A DNA stretch of 26,757 bases. Origin: JBDNIO01 sp041688215 (lineage in GTDB: Bacteria; Pseudomonadota; Gammaproteobacteria; Nevskiales; Salinisphaeraceae). The DNA lies in assembly GCA_041688215.1 (NCBI GenBank), contig JBDNIO010000067.1:1-26757 (forward strand), in the 5' to 3' direction. Each line of letters starts with the position of its first letter. Position 1 is the stretch's first letter. Of this stretch, positions 1-6,872 are shown piece by piece. Position numbers and translations under genes: made by a program. Below the pieces are notes generated by a model. It did not search any database. It saw only the letters and a list, made by a program, of their open reading frames with translations, and was not told where the DNA came from.

Positions 1-171
1 CGTTGCCCGCAAGTGAAGAAACAGCTCTGGGGCGGTGAATTTTGGACGGATGGTTATTACGCCAGCACGGTTGGCAAGCACGGAGATGAAGCGATGATAG
101 GAAAGTACGTCAAAGATCAAGGCAATGAGTATCAGAAGCTTTACTCAGACCATCAGCTCGGACTGTTCTAA
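1..171 (+). CDS. tnpA: IS200/IS605-family transposase TnpA, C-terminal fragment
   Basis: This is the last 56 residues of a Y1 (HUH single-strand) transposase, open at the left edge of the window and ending at TAA 169-171. The fragment carries the family's typical C-terminal pattern: LWGGEFWTDGYYASTVG, then a helix with the conserved tyrosine in IGKYVKDQG, and a short tail ending LGLF. That tyrosine is in the position of the catalytic nucleophile of IS200/IS605 TnpA enzymes. The HUH motif lies outside the window. The stop is followed after 5 nt by a compact GC hairpin, as expected for the right end of such an element. The family call is by pattern recognition. A REP-associated RAYT transposase is the main alternative, but the tail looks more like classical IS200 TnpA. 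Confidence 0.82.
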   Translation, partial: RCPQVKKQLWGGEFWTDGYYASTVGKHGDEAMIGKYVKDQGNEYQKLYSDHQLGLF

Positions 172-176
172 AATAC

Positions 177-196
177 CCCCGTGGCTTGCCGCGGGG
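177..196 (+). repeat. Terminal hairpin of the IS200/IS605-like element
   Basis: An 8-bp stem (CCCCGTGG pairing with CCGCGGGG, one G-T pair) closes on a CTTG tetraloop, 5 nt after the transposase stop. IS200/IS605 elements have subterminal hairpins recognised by TnpA as single strands, so this is probably the right-end hairpin and the element should end within 197-217. It is followed by TTCTTTAT, so it could also act as a weak intrinsic terminator in front of hemC. Confidence 0.6.
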
Positions 197-217
197 TTCT
201 TTATGGATCACTAACTA

Positions 218-1144
218 ATGACGTCAAAGAATGTATTACGCATCGCCACCCGGCGTAGCGACCTGGCGCTGTGGCAGGCGCGCTTCGTGCAGGCCGAGTT
301 GCAGAGGCTGCACTCCGGGCTTGAAGTCGAGCTCTTAGCCATCAGCACGCGCGGCGACGAAATCACCGATCGCCCCCTGTCCGCCATAGGCGGCAAGGGA
401 CTGTTTCTGAAAGAGCTGGAAGCGGCCCTGCTTGAGGGCCGGGCCGATCTGGCGGTTCACTCCATGAAAGACGTGCCTGCCGAATTGCCGCCGGGCCTGG
501 CCTTGCCGGTAGTTATGGCCGGCGCATCGCCGTTTGACGCTTTTGTCAGCAACGACTGGGCCACCCCGGAGGACTTGCCTCCCGGCGCGCGTCTGGGCAC
601 TTCCAGTCTGCGCCGTGCCTCGCAGTTAAAACACCTACGGCCGGACTTGCAGGTTGGCAGCCTGCGCGGCAATGTCGGCACACGTCTGAGCAAGCTGGAT
701 AACGGCGAATTTGATGCGATTGTGCTGGCCTGCGCCGGACTGGAACGGCTCGGCATGGGCGAACGCATCCGCCACGCAATCCCCCCGGAACAATGCCTGC
801 CGGCCATCGGGCAGGGCGTTTTAGGCATGGAACTGAATGCGCAGGATGCCGATACGCTGGCCATGATTACACCCCTGAACCATGCCACCACGCATACCCG
901 TATCACCGCCGAACGCGCGGTAAACGCACGTCTTGCCGGCAGTTGCGATTTGCCGATTGCGGCTTATGCCGAGGTCACGGGTAGCCAGGTATGGCTGCGG
1001 GCTTGTGTAGGCGCGCCCGACGGCAGCCAGATTGTTGCCGGCGAGGCGCGTGGGCAATGTGAGGATGCAGAAATGCTCGGTATTACACTGGCTGAACGGC
1101 TGCTGGCCGACGGCGCGGATCGCATACTCGCCGCGCTGCAATGA
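218..1144 (+). CDS. hemC: Hydroxymethylbilane synthase (porphobilinogen deaminase)
   Basis: HemC polymerises four porphobilinogen molecules into hydroxymethylbilane in the cytoplasm, the step before uroporphyrinogen III in heme synthesis. The 308-residue product has the usual family length (E. coli about 313). Visible hallmarks are RIATRRSDLALWQA at the N-terminus, HSMKDVP with the catalytic aspartate at residue 85, GTSSLRRASQL, LRGNVGTRL and AIGQG. The dipyrromethane-cofactor cysteine is at residue 243 in AGSCDLPIAAY, where many homologues have GGC. It is the first gene of a hemCDXY cluster. hemD begins 10 nt after its stop. The start ATG has only a weak upstream GGA as a ribosome site. The sequence immediately upstream is an insertion-sequence end rather than an obvious native promoter. 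Confidence 0.97.
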   Translation: MTSKNVLRIATRRSDLALWQARFVQAELQRLHSGLEVELLAISTRGDEITDRPLSAIGGKGLFLKELEAALLEGRADLAVHSMKDVPAELPPGLALPVVMAGASPFDAFVSNDWATPEDLPPGARLGTSSLRRASQLKHLRPDLQVGSLRGNVGTRLSKLDNGEFDAIVLACAGLERLGMGERIRHAIPPEQCLPAIGQGVLGMELNAQDADTLAMITPLNHATTHTRITAERAVNARLAGSCDLPIAAYAEVTGSQVWLRACVGAPDGSQIVAGEARGQCEDAEMLGITLAERLLADGADRILAALQ

Positions 1145-1154
1145 AGCCATAAGC

Positions 1155-1925
1155 GTGAGTCTGAAAGGCCTGCGTGTTCTGGTAACACGCCCGGCGCACC
1201 AGGCCGAAGGCCTTTGCGCAGCCATTGACGCCGCCGGCGGGCATGCCCTGCGCCAACCTTTGTTGGCGATCAAGGCGCCGGTTGATCCTGAGGGTGCAGC
1301 CAGGAATCTGGCGCAGGTCAGTCAAGCCGATGACCAGATATTCACCAGCGCCAATGCCGTGGACTGGGCCTGGCGACTCCTGCCGCAGTGGCGTCCCGAG
1401 GCGCGCATTTACGCTGTGGGCCGCGCAACCGCCCAGGCCTTGCGGCAATACACCAGCGCAAACGTGCACCAACCCGATACAGATTATTCCAGCGAAGGTT
1501 TATTGGCGTTACCCGAACTGGCGCAGCCCCAAGGTCGGGAAATTGGCATTATTACAGGCGAGGCCGGGCGCCAGAAACTGGAGCAAACACTGCAGGCGCA
1601 GGGTGCCAAGGTCACGCTGGTAAGCGTCTATCGGCGCCAGAACCTACCGGTGCCTCGGGCGCGTCTGGAGGCCTTGCTGGGTGAAGTGGATATGGTTTTT
1701 GTAAGTAGCGCGCAGTCGCTGGAGCATTTGCACAGCCTCACCCCGGCCGCCGCTCGCAGCCTGTTGTATAAGCTGCAACTGGTGGTTCCGAGTGCGCGTG
1801 TGGTAAAACGGGCGCTCGAATTGGGCTTTTCGCGCGAACCGATACATCCGGAACGCATGCATGAGGACGCTATAGTGGCCGCCTTGCAGCACTGGGTTGA
1901 TCACGGCGGCAGCGGGCGCCAATAA
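1155..1925 (+). CDS. hemD: Uroporphyrinogen-III synthase
   Basis: HemD cyclises hydroxymethylbilane with inversion of ring D to give uroporphyrinogen III, the product of the neighbouring hemC being its substrate. I place the start at GTG 1155, giving a 256-residue protein opening SLKGLRVLVTRPAHQAEGL. The VLVTRP strand is the usual first beta-strand of the family. The open frame extends upstream to 1032, but that part overlaps the hemC coding region and has no family resemblance. The body contains FTSANAVDWAW, VGRATAQALRQ, GEAGRQKLEQTL, VYRR, FVSSAQSLEHL and VVPSARVV in the expected order. HemD sequences are poorly conserved, so part of the call rests on position between hemC and hemX. Confidence 0.93.
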   Translation: MSLKGLRVLVTRPAHQAEGLCAAIDAAGGHALRQPLLAIKAPVDPEGAARNLAQVSQADDQIFTSANAVDWAWRLLPQWRPEARIYAVGRATAQALRQYTSANVHQPDTDYSSEGLLALPELAQPQGREIGIITGEAGRQKLEQTLQAQGAKVTLVSVYRRQNLPVPRARLEALLGEVDMVFVSSAQSLEHLHSLTPAAARSLLYKLQLVVPSARVVKRALELGFSREPIHPERMHEDAIVAALQHWVDHGGSGRQ

Positions 1926-1947
1926 TGCTTGGGAAATTAAAGAGATT

Positions 1948-3189
1948 ATGACCGAATCAGAGCAAACCGATAAACACCACGCCGAAAAGAAGAATAATCC
2001 GGAAAAGACACCCCAGAGTGGCCAAGGTGACAAAAGCGTTAAATCCGGCGACAAGGCAGCACCAAAAAAGCCGGCCACCCCTGCGCCCGCCAAAAAGCCG
2101 GCCAAATCCGGTGGCCGCGGCGCCGTGCTTCTGGCGCTGTTTGCACTGCTTGTAGCACTGGCCGCTGCCGCCGGCGTGGGCGCCATGTGGTACTGGGGGC
2201 AAATTCAGATAGCCAGTATCGGCGAGCGCGTCGATACCGTAGAGCGTGGCCTGGAATCCAGTGTGCAGGACGTGGTGCTGCCGAAACTGCAGAAACTGGC
2301 TGCTGCGCAAGATGAACTGAAGAAAACCAATAGCCAACAGAAAAGCACGCTGGGCAGCCTTGCGCAGAGCCTGACCCGCACGCGCGTACAGGTGGGCGAA
2401 CTCACCGAAAAAGTCGAAGGCGGGCGGCGGCGCTGGCGCCTGCTGGAAATTGAAGACCTGCTGCTCGCCGCCAACGAACGGCTATTGCTGTACAAGGATG
2501 CGGGGGGCGCCCAGCAGGCGCTGGATCTGGCAAGTCGTCGCCTGGGCCAGTTGAATGACCCGCGGTTGTTCAAAATACGTGAACAGGTAATCGACGAAAT
2601 AGCGGCACTCAACGCCCTGCCCAAGCCTGATATCGAAGGCATGGCGCTTGCCCTCACCAGCCTGATCGAACAGCTACCGGACCTGCCACTGGCCCGGCAC
2701 GTCAGCAGTGATTACAACAGCACGGAAAAAGAAGACGACCTGAGTTTGGGGCAAGAACCCTGGCACCATTTTGTAGATTCCATGCGCGCGGCTTTGGCAT
2801 CCATGGTGACGATCCGGCGCGAAAAAACCGATTACGAACCGCTGATGCCGGTGGATCAGAAATTCTTCCTGATGCAGAATCTGCAGTTAAAGTTACAGTC
2901 TGCCCGGTTATCGCTGTTGCAAAGGGAATCCCAGAGCTACAGTGCGGCGCTGGCGGAAGCCCGTGATTGGCTGAATAAATATCTTGACGTCAACGACCCG
3001 GCAGTGGCCGGCGCGATCCAGTCGATTGGCCAGATGCAGAAGATAGAACTGGACTGGGAGGTGCCGGATATTACCGCCAGCCTGGAAGCTATGCGCAGCT
3101 ATTTGCGCGCGCAAACCGGGGAAAAAGCGCCGGCAGACAAATCCAGAAATCAAACAGACTCGGCCGACGCTGCTGCGGGTAGCGAATAA
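1948..3189 (+). CDS. hemX: HemX, membrane protein of the heme-biosynthesis operon
   Basis: This is the third gene of the hemCDXY cluster. The protein is 413 residues from ATG 1948, preceded by an AAAGAGA-like purine stretch. The open frame upstream of that ATG overlaps hemD and is ignored. Residues 1-58 form a charged, Lys/Ala/Pro-rich cytoplasmic tail. Residues 59-83 are one strong membrane segment, and the remainder is periplasmic and largely helical with coiled-coil character. The HemX core is recognisable in RRRWRLLEIEDLLLAANERL and DPRLFKIREQVIDEIAAL. HemX is often annotated as uroporphyrinogen-III C-methyltransferase because of old naming, but it has no methyltransferase fold. Its exact role is not settled, and a scaffold or regulatory role in heme synthesis has been suggested. 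Its stop codon abuts the hemY start directly. Confidence 0.93.
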   Translation: MTESEQTDKHHAEKKNNPEKTPQSGQGDKSVKSGDKAAPKKPATPAPAKKPAKSGGRGAVLLALFALLVALAAAAGVGAMWYWGQIQIASIGERVDTVERGLESSVQDVVLPKLQKLAAAQDELKKTNSQQKSTLGSLAQSLTRTRVQVGELTEKVEGGRRRWRLLEIEDLLLAANERLLLYKDAGGAQQALDLASRRLGQLNDPRLFKIREQVIDEIAALNALPKPDIEGMALALTSLIEQLPDLPLARHVSSDYNSTEKEDDLSLGQEPWHHFVDSMRAALASMVTIRREKTDYEPLMPVDQKFFLMQNLQLKLQSARLSLLQRESQSYSAALAEARDWLNKYLDVNDPAVAGAIQSIGQMQKIELDWEVPDITASLEAMRSYLRAQTGEKAPADKSRNQTDSADAAAGSE

Positions 3190-4374
3190 ATGCGCCGCCT
3201 TGTTCTGATATTTTTCGCATTTCTGCTGCTGGGTGTCGGCCTGTCGCTGATATTCCGGGATCACAATGGCTACCTGTTGCTCGCCTACGGCGAATGGCGG
3301 CTGGAAACCTCCCTGTTCTTTGCCGTAGCTGCGCTTATTTTTGGCGTGTGGGCAGTGATCACCCTGTGGCAACTTGTTGTGGCTGGCGTGCTGCTGCCGC
3401 GTACCGCGCGTCAGTGGATGCACAAACGCCGGGCCCGCAAGGCCCGCCGTGCACGTGATGTGGGCTTGTTACGGCTACTGGAAGGCCGCTGGGCCGAGGC
3501 GGAAAATGAACTGACCGACCTGGCTGAAAGTAACGAGTCGCCGCAACTAAACTATTTGGCGGCTGCGCGCGCTGCGCAACGTCAGGGCGCGGTACGCCGG
3601 CGTGATGAATACCTGGGAAAAGCCGCCGCCCAGCGCGGCAGTTCCGAGGTGGCCGTGCTGCTGACCCAAGCCGAACTGCAAATGGCGCAAGGCCAGGATG
3701 CCGAAGCGCTGGCTAGCCTCTCGCGCCTGCGCGAACTCGACGCGAGCCACCCTTATGTGTTGACGTTGCTGGTGGAACTGTGTGAGCGCCTGCGTGACTG
3801 GGCATACCTGAAAGAGGTTCTGCCCATCGCCGCCAAAGCGGGTTTGCTGAGCACGCCACGCTGGATCGAGCTGGCCGTGCCCACCTGGAACCACGCCATG
3901 GCCGGCGCGGATCGCGAAAAACTGGAATCCCTCTGGAAAACCGTACCCAAGCGCCTGCGGCGCGAACCGGCCATGGTCCGGATCTATGCCAAAAGACTGC
4001 GCGCCGTCGATGCAGACGCCCAAGCCGCAGCGATTATTGAGAAAACCATGAAATCGCGCTGGGATGCGGGTCTGACGCTGCTCTATGGTGAGCTGAAAAC
4101 CGAGGACCATACCGCGCAACTTGCGGCTGTGGAGGGTTGGCTCAAACAATACGGCGATGAGCCGGAGTTGTTGCTCGTAGCCGGCCGCCTGTGTCTGCGC
4201 AACCGGCTCTGGGGCCGCGCCCGCAGTTATTTCGAGAATAGCCTGAGCGGGCAATCCCGCCCCGATGCCCTGCTGGAACTGGGCCGTCTGCTGGACGATA
4301 TCGACCAGGAAGCCGAAGCCAGCCAAGCCTATCGCCAGGGTCTGGAATTAGTGGTCGCCGGCAACGCCAAATAG
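3190..4374 (+). CDS. hemY: HemY, membrane-anchored TPR protein
   Basis: This is the fourth gene of the cluster. Its ATG follows the hemX stop with no spacer, which indicates translational coupling. The 394-residue protein has two N-terminal membrane segments (about residues 4-21 and 41-64) separated by a short loop containing GYLLLAYGEWRLETS, the typical HemY_N pattern. After a basic stretch (KRRARKARRARD) comes a long helical TPR-like region (LNYLAAARAAQRQGAVRRRDEYL, ALLELGRLLDDIDQEAEASQAY). This HemY is the proteobacterial TPR protein, not the protoporphyrinogen oxidase of the same name in Firmicutes. TPR domains suggest protein-protein contacts. The precise biochemical role is unknown, with involvement in late heme biosynthesis inferred from linkage. 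Confidence 0.93.
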   Translation: MRRLVLIFFAFLLLGVGLSLIFRDHNGYLLLAYGEWRLETSLFFAVAALIFGVWAVITLWQLVVAGVLLPRTARQWMHKRRARKARRARDVGLLRLLEGRWAEAENELTDLAESNESPQLNYLAAARAAQRQGAVRRRDEYLGKAAAQRGSSEVAVLLTQAELQMAQGQDAEALASLSRLRELDASHPYVLTLLVELCERLRDWAYLKEVLPIAAKAGLLSTPRWIELAVPTWNHAMAGADREKLESLWKTVPKRLRREPAMVRIYAKRLRAVDADAQAAAIIEKTMKSRWDAGLTLLYGELKTEDHTAQLAAVEGWLKQYGDEPELLLVAGRLCLRNRLWGRARSYFENSLSGQSRPDALLELGRLLDDIDQEAEASQAYRQGLELVVAGNAK

Positions 4375-4523
4375 TTTGAAGTGACTCTCACGCTGAATCA
4401 GGTCGTAGCGCCTCTGTGTTCATAATTGAAGCGGGTGAGTTGTCTGGGTGTATTCGAAGCTGACGCGATTTATGCGACACCTGAGTCATCGTTGGAACCG
4501 CTTAGTTTGATCTGCAAATACGG

Positions 4524-5387
4524 GTGAGTAAACGCATTCTAATAGCAGGCTGCGGCGATACCGGTCGCCACGTCGCCAAACGCATGCTGGCGAACGGCAC
4601 CCGTGTCTGTGGGTTAGTGCGCAGTGCAGAAAGCGCAGAGGCCATTACAGCGCTCGGTGCGCAAGCCATAGTCTGCGATCTGGATGCCGCGATGCCGAAG
4701 TTACCCGCGGCGGATATTATTTACTACTTCGCGCCGCCCCCGCGTGAAGGCAAAACCGATCCACGCCTGGCAGGTTTTCTCGAAGCGCTTGGTCCGGTCC
4801 ACCCGCAACGCCTGATCTACATCAGCACCAGTGGCGTTTACGGTGATTGCGCCGGCGCATGGGTAGACGAAACCACCCCGGTTAACCCGCAAACCGCACG
4901 TGCCACCCGCCGCGTTGCTGCAGAAAACCAGCTACAAGCCTGGGGCGGCCCGTGGATAATTCTGCGCGCGCCGGGCATCTATGGGCCAGGACGCTTGCCG
5001 CTGGACAAGGTGCGTGCGGGCGAGCCTGTGCTGCGGGACGAAGACTGCGGCTGGAGTAACCGCATTCACATCGAAGACCTGGCCGGGGCTGCAGTGCGCG
5101 CAGCCACCCAGGGCACGGTGCGAACTCTCTATAACGTCAGCGATGGCCACCCCATCAAAATGGCGGCCTACTACACGGCGATGGCACAACTGCTGGATTT
5201 ACCGGCCCCACGCCAGGTCGACTGGGCCACCGCGCAGCGGGAATTCAGCGCCATGCGTTTATCCTTTCTGGCTGAATCGCGGCGTGTGGATAGCAGCCGT
5301 ATACGCATGCAACTGGGGCTGAAACTGCTTTATCCCGACCTGTACAATGGGCTAAAAGCCAGTTTGCGGGCGTCGGATCCAGGGTAG
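4524..5387 (+). CDS. NAD(P)-binding SDR/epimerase-like protein (YeeZ-like)
   Basis: This is a 287-residue atypical short-chain dehydrogenase/epimerase. The nucleotide-binding turn is ILIAGCGDTGRHVAKRM near the N-terminus. A second segment, YISTSGVYGDCAGAWVDE, matches the epimerase central strand, followed by PQTARATRRVAAENQL and LRAPGIYGPGR. The canonical YxxxK pair is not evident after the STSGVYG strand, as in the YeeZ-type subgroup, so enzymatic activity cannot be inferred from the motif. The start is GTG 4524, with KRILIAGCG beginning three residues later. No strong ribosome site precedes it. It lies 149 nt after hemY in the same direction. That gap shows no clear terminator or promoter, so co-transcription with the hem cluster is possible but not shown. 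Substrate unknown. Confidence 0.85.
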   Translation: MSKRILIAGCGDTGRHVAKRMLANGTRVCGLVRSAESAEAITALGAQAIVCDLDAAMPKLPAADIIYYFAPPPREGKTDPRLAGFLEALGPVHPQRLIYISTSGVYGDCAGAWVDETTPVNPQTARATRRVAAENQLQAWGGPWIILRAPGIYGPGRLPLDKVRAGEPVLRDEDCGWSNRIHIEDLAGAAVRAATQGTVRTLYNVSDGHPIKMAAYYTAMAQLLDLPAPRQVDWATAQREFSAMRLSFLAESRRVDSSRIRMQLGLKLLYPDLYNGLKASLRASDPG

Positions 5388-5437
5388 TGCGCCATTCTGT
5401 TTGGACCTTATACAACCATGAAAAAAAGCTAAAAGTC

Positions 5438-5543
5438 GTCATTGCGAGGAAGCCCCGTGTAGCGGGGCTGACGCGGCAATCCAGTGGGGGAGCCGTATAA
5501 CTCGCAACGACTCCGGCACTAGATTGCCGCGCTTCGCAATGAC
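5438..5543. repeat. Palindromic REP/MITE-like element
   Basis: Non-coding element bounded by inverted 10-mers GTCATTGCGA (5438-5447) and TCGCAATGAC (5534-5543). A second nested perfect 10-bp inverted repeat is CGCGGCAATC (5472-5481) with GATTGCCGCG (5522-5531). A 7-bp hairpin AGCCCCG/CGGGGCT lies at 5451-5469. The whole can fold into a long imperfect cruciform. Elements with GTCATTGCGA ends and internal GCGGCAATC are a widespread dispersed repeat type in many bacterial genomes. It lies between the SDR gene and a convergent minus-strand gene, so it may serve as a transcription barrier. No transposase is encoded. Confidence 0.75.
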
Positions 5544-5594
5544 AGGTTTTCGGGCTCATCGCCGCTTAAGTAGCGTTAATTCCAACGCACTACA

Positions 5595-6272
5595 CTAGCG
5601 TAGACGTGTGTAATAATCCGGCGGCTCGTAAATATTCTGCGCCTGCGGGACCACTTCTTCCAGCGACAAAACGCGGCTTTCGGATAACAGGCGTATGCCG
5701 GGACGGGTGAGCTCCACCTGCTGCAGAATCGGGAAGCCCTCGATAACCTCATAGGCTTTAAGCCACTCGGAGCCGGGCCGGTTGCCGAGGTTGATCATCA
5801 GGTTCCTAAACGCACTGAAATCAACATCCACGTCTTGCGTAACCCAGATGTCTATGACGAGTTCCCGCGTGGCCGGGTCACTGAGCCGGTAGCAGCGTGC
5901 CGGCCATGCGCCAATCGTGCGCGTGTCATTGGTGCGTGTAACCACTACTTCCGGAAGCTGGGCGCTACTGCGCAAATTCAGCGGCACGACTTGGTAGGTC
6001 TGCGTTTCGCGATTAACAATTGTGCTCGTGCTCGTGCTCGCGCGCAGGCTGGTAATAATGTAGCGGCTGCCGTCATCGCGCATAGTGCGGTCTTTGCCGA
6101 ACCAGTGGGTTACCGTCGCCGGTTCGGCGTTATTAACGGATTCCTGTACCTGTACCCGCAAATCGGCCAGGGCGATGTTCGCGTGTGCGCCTAGAACCAA
6201 AAAGCTCCCGCAGAGAAATAACCGCAGGCTTTTTGTACGCATCCGTTGCGATTTTTTGCGCAATAAATCCAT
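5595..6272 (-). CDS. Secreted protein of unknown function, LolA/DUF4412-like
   Basis: About 225 residues from ATG 6272. Alternative starts are GTG 6278 and ATG 6242. The last would give the cleanest signal peptide (MRTKSLRLFLCGSFLVLG, cleavage near ALA/DLRVQ). The ATG at 6272 has a GGTGA just upstream. After the signal peptide the pattern suggests a LolA-like beta-sheet fold: VTHWFGKDRTMRDDGSRYII, then NRETQTYQVVPL, then a late ELVIDIWVTQDVDVDF strand and a C-terminus ending NIYEPPDYYTRLR, recalling the final proline-tyrosine segment of DUF4412 proteins. That family reading is inference from pattern only. An in-frame hexanucleotide repeat encodes STSTST. The protein is probably periplasmic or outer-membrane associated, ligand unknown. 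It stands alone, convergent with the upstream SDR gene. Confidence 0.75.
   Translation of the reverse strand: MDLLRKKSQRMRTKSLRLFLCGSFLVLGAHANIALADLRVQVQESVNNAEPATVTHWFGKDRTMRDDGSRYIITSLRASTSTSTIVNRETQTYQVVPLNLRSSAQLPEVVVTRTNDTRTIGAWPARCYRLSDPATRELVIDIWVTQDVDVDFSAFRNLMINLGNRPGSEWLKAYEVIEGFPILQQVELTRPGIRLLSESRVLSLEEVVPQAQNIYEPPDYYTRLR
6022..6039 (-). repeat. Triplicated hexanucleotide inside the LolA-like gene
   Basis: GTGCTC occurs three times in tandem on the + strand. On the coding strand it encodes alternating Ser-Thr. Because the unit is 6 nt, slippage would add or remove a Ser-Thr pair without breaking the frame. Confidence 0.6.
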
Positions 6273-6391
6273 TTTCACCAGTCTGAATACGTTAACGCAT
6301 ACGAAATAGTTGCTTGTGGTATTTGTCAGGTATTTGTTCCTGTCAGCTTAGAGTAGCATTCCCGTTATTTCGCCACTACAAACCCAGGATT

Positions 6392-6872
6392 ATGACGACA
6401 CAATCAGGGCTGGTTATTCGCGTGGCCACTGCACAAGATTACGCCGCAATCAGCCGTTTGGAAAACCGCTGTTTCAGTGTAGATGCGCAAAGCCCCCGCA
6501 GCCTGCGTTATCTGCTGCGCCATGCGCATGCGCTTACCTTACTGGCCAGTAAGGTAAGCGCAACCGGCGGGTTATGTGATGCTGCTTTTTCGCCGTAATT
6601 CGCGTATTGCCCGGTTATATTCCATCGCGGTAGACAGCCAGTTCCGTGGCCACGGATTGGGCGAGGCACTGGTGCAGGCGACGGAGCAGGCCGCAGTAAA
6701 TAAGGGCATCAGACATATTCGCCTGGAAGTGCGCCACAGCAATCAGGCTTCAAGACGCCTGTTTGCGCGTCTGGGATACGCTGAACGGGAGCAAGTACCG
6801 GGGTATTACCCGGATGAGGATGGCCTGCGCATGCAAAAAAATCTAACCCTGGATACACCAGCCCATGGCTGA
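6392..6872 (+). pseudogene. GNAT N-acetyltransferase (RimI-like), frameshifted
   Basis: Two frames together make one GNAT domain of about 160 residues. The N-terminal half (ATG 6392, TTQSGLVIRVATAQDYAAIS, LENRCFSVD) runs to LLASK near 6555, then continues out of frame to a stop at 6596-6598. The C-terminal half lies in the next frame (QPAGYVMLLFRRNSRIARL, YSIAVDSQFRGHGLGEAL, the acetyl-CoA loop; LEVRHSNQASRRLFARLGYAE) and ends at 6872. Removing one base around 6555 would rejoin them (SKEAQPAGYVM). The break coincides with the right arm of a perfect 34-bp palindrome. The 3' end overlaps the ATP-grasp gene by 8 nt, so the two were once one operon. A sequencing error cannot be excluded. In related operons the GNAT is often fused to a C39-like peptidase (DUF3335), which is absent here. 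Confidence 0.85.
6529..6562. repeat. Perfect 34-bp palindrome at the GNAT frameshift
   Basis: The 17-nt left arm TGCGCTTACCTTACTGG is followed immediately by its exact reverse complement, CCAGTAAGGTAAGCGCA, with no spacer. It lies within the GNAT coding sequence, and the reading frame is lost at the start of its right arm. I checked base pairing outward from the central GGCC. The match fails at 6528/6563. Confidence 0.95.

Noticed and set aside
6531..6600. Programmed ribosomal frameshift joining the two halves of the GNAT gene
   Set aside because: There is a strong hairpin-forming palindrome, but no slippery heptamer precedes it and the shift point is inside the palindrome. A mutation or sequence error is the simpler reading.
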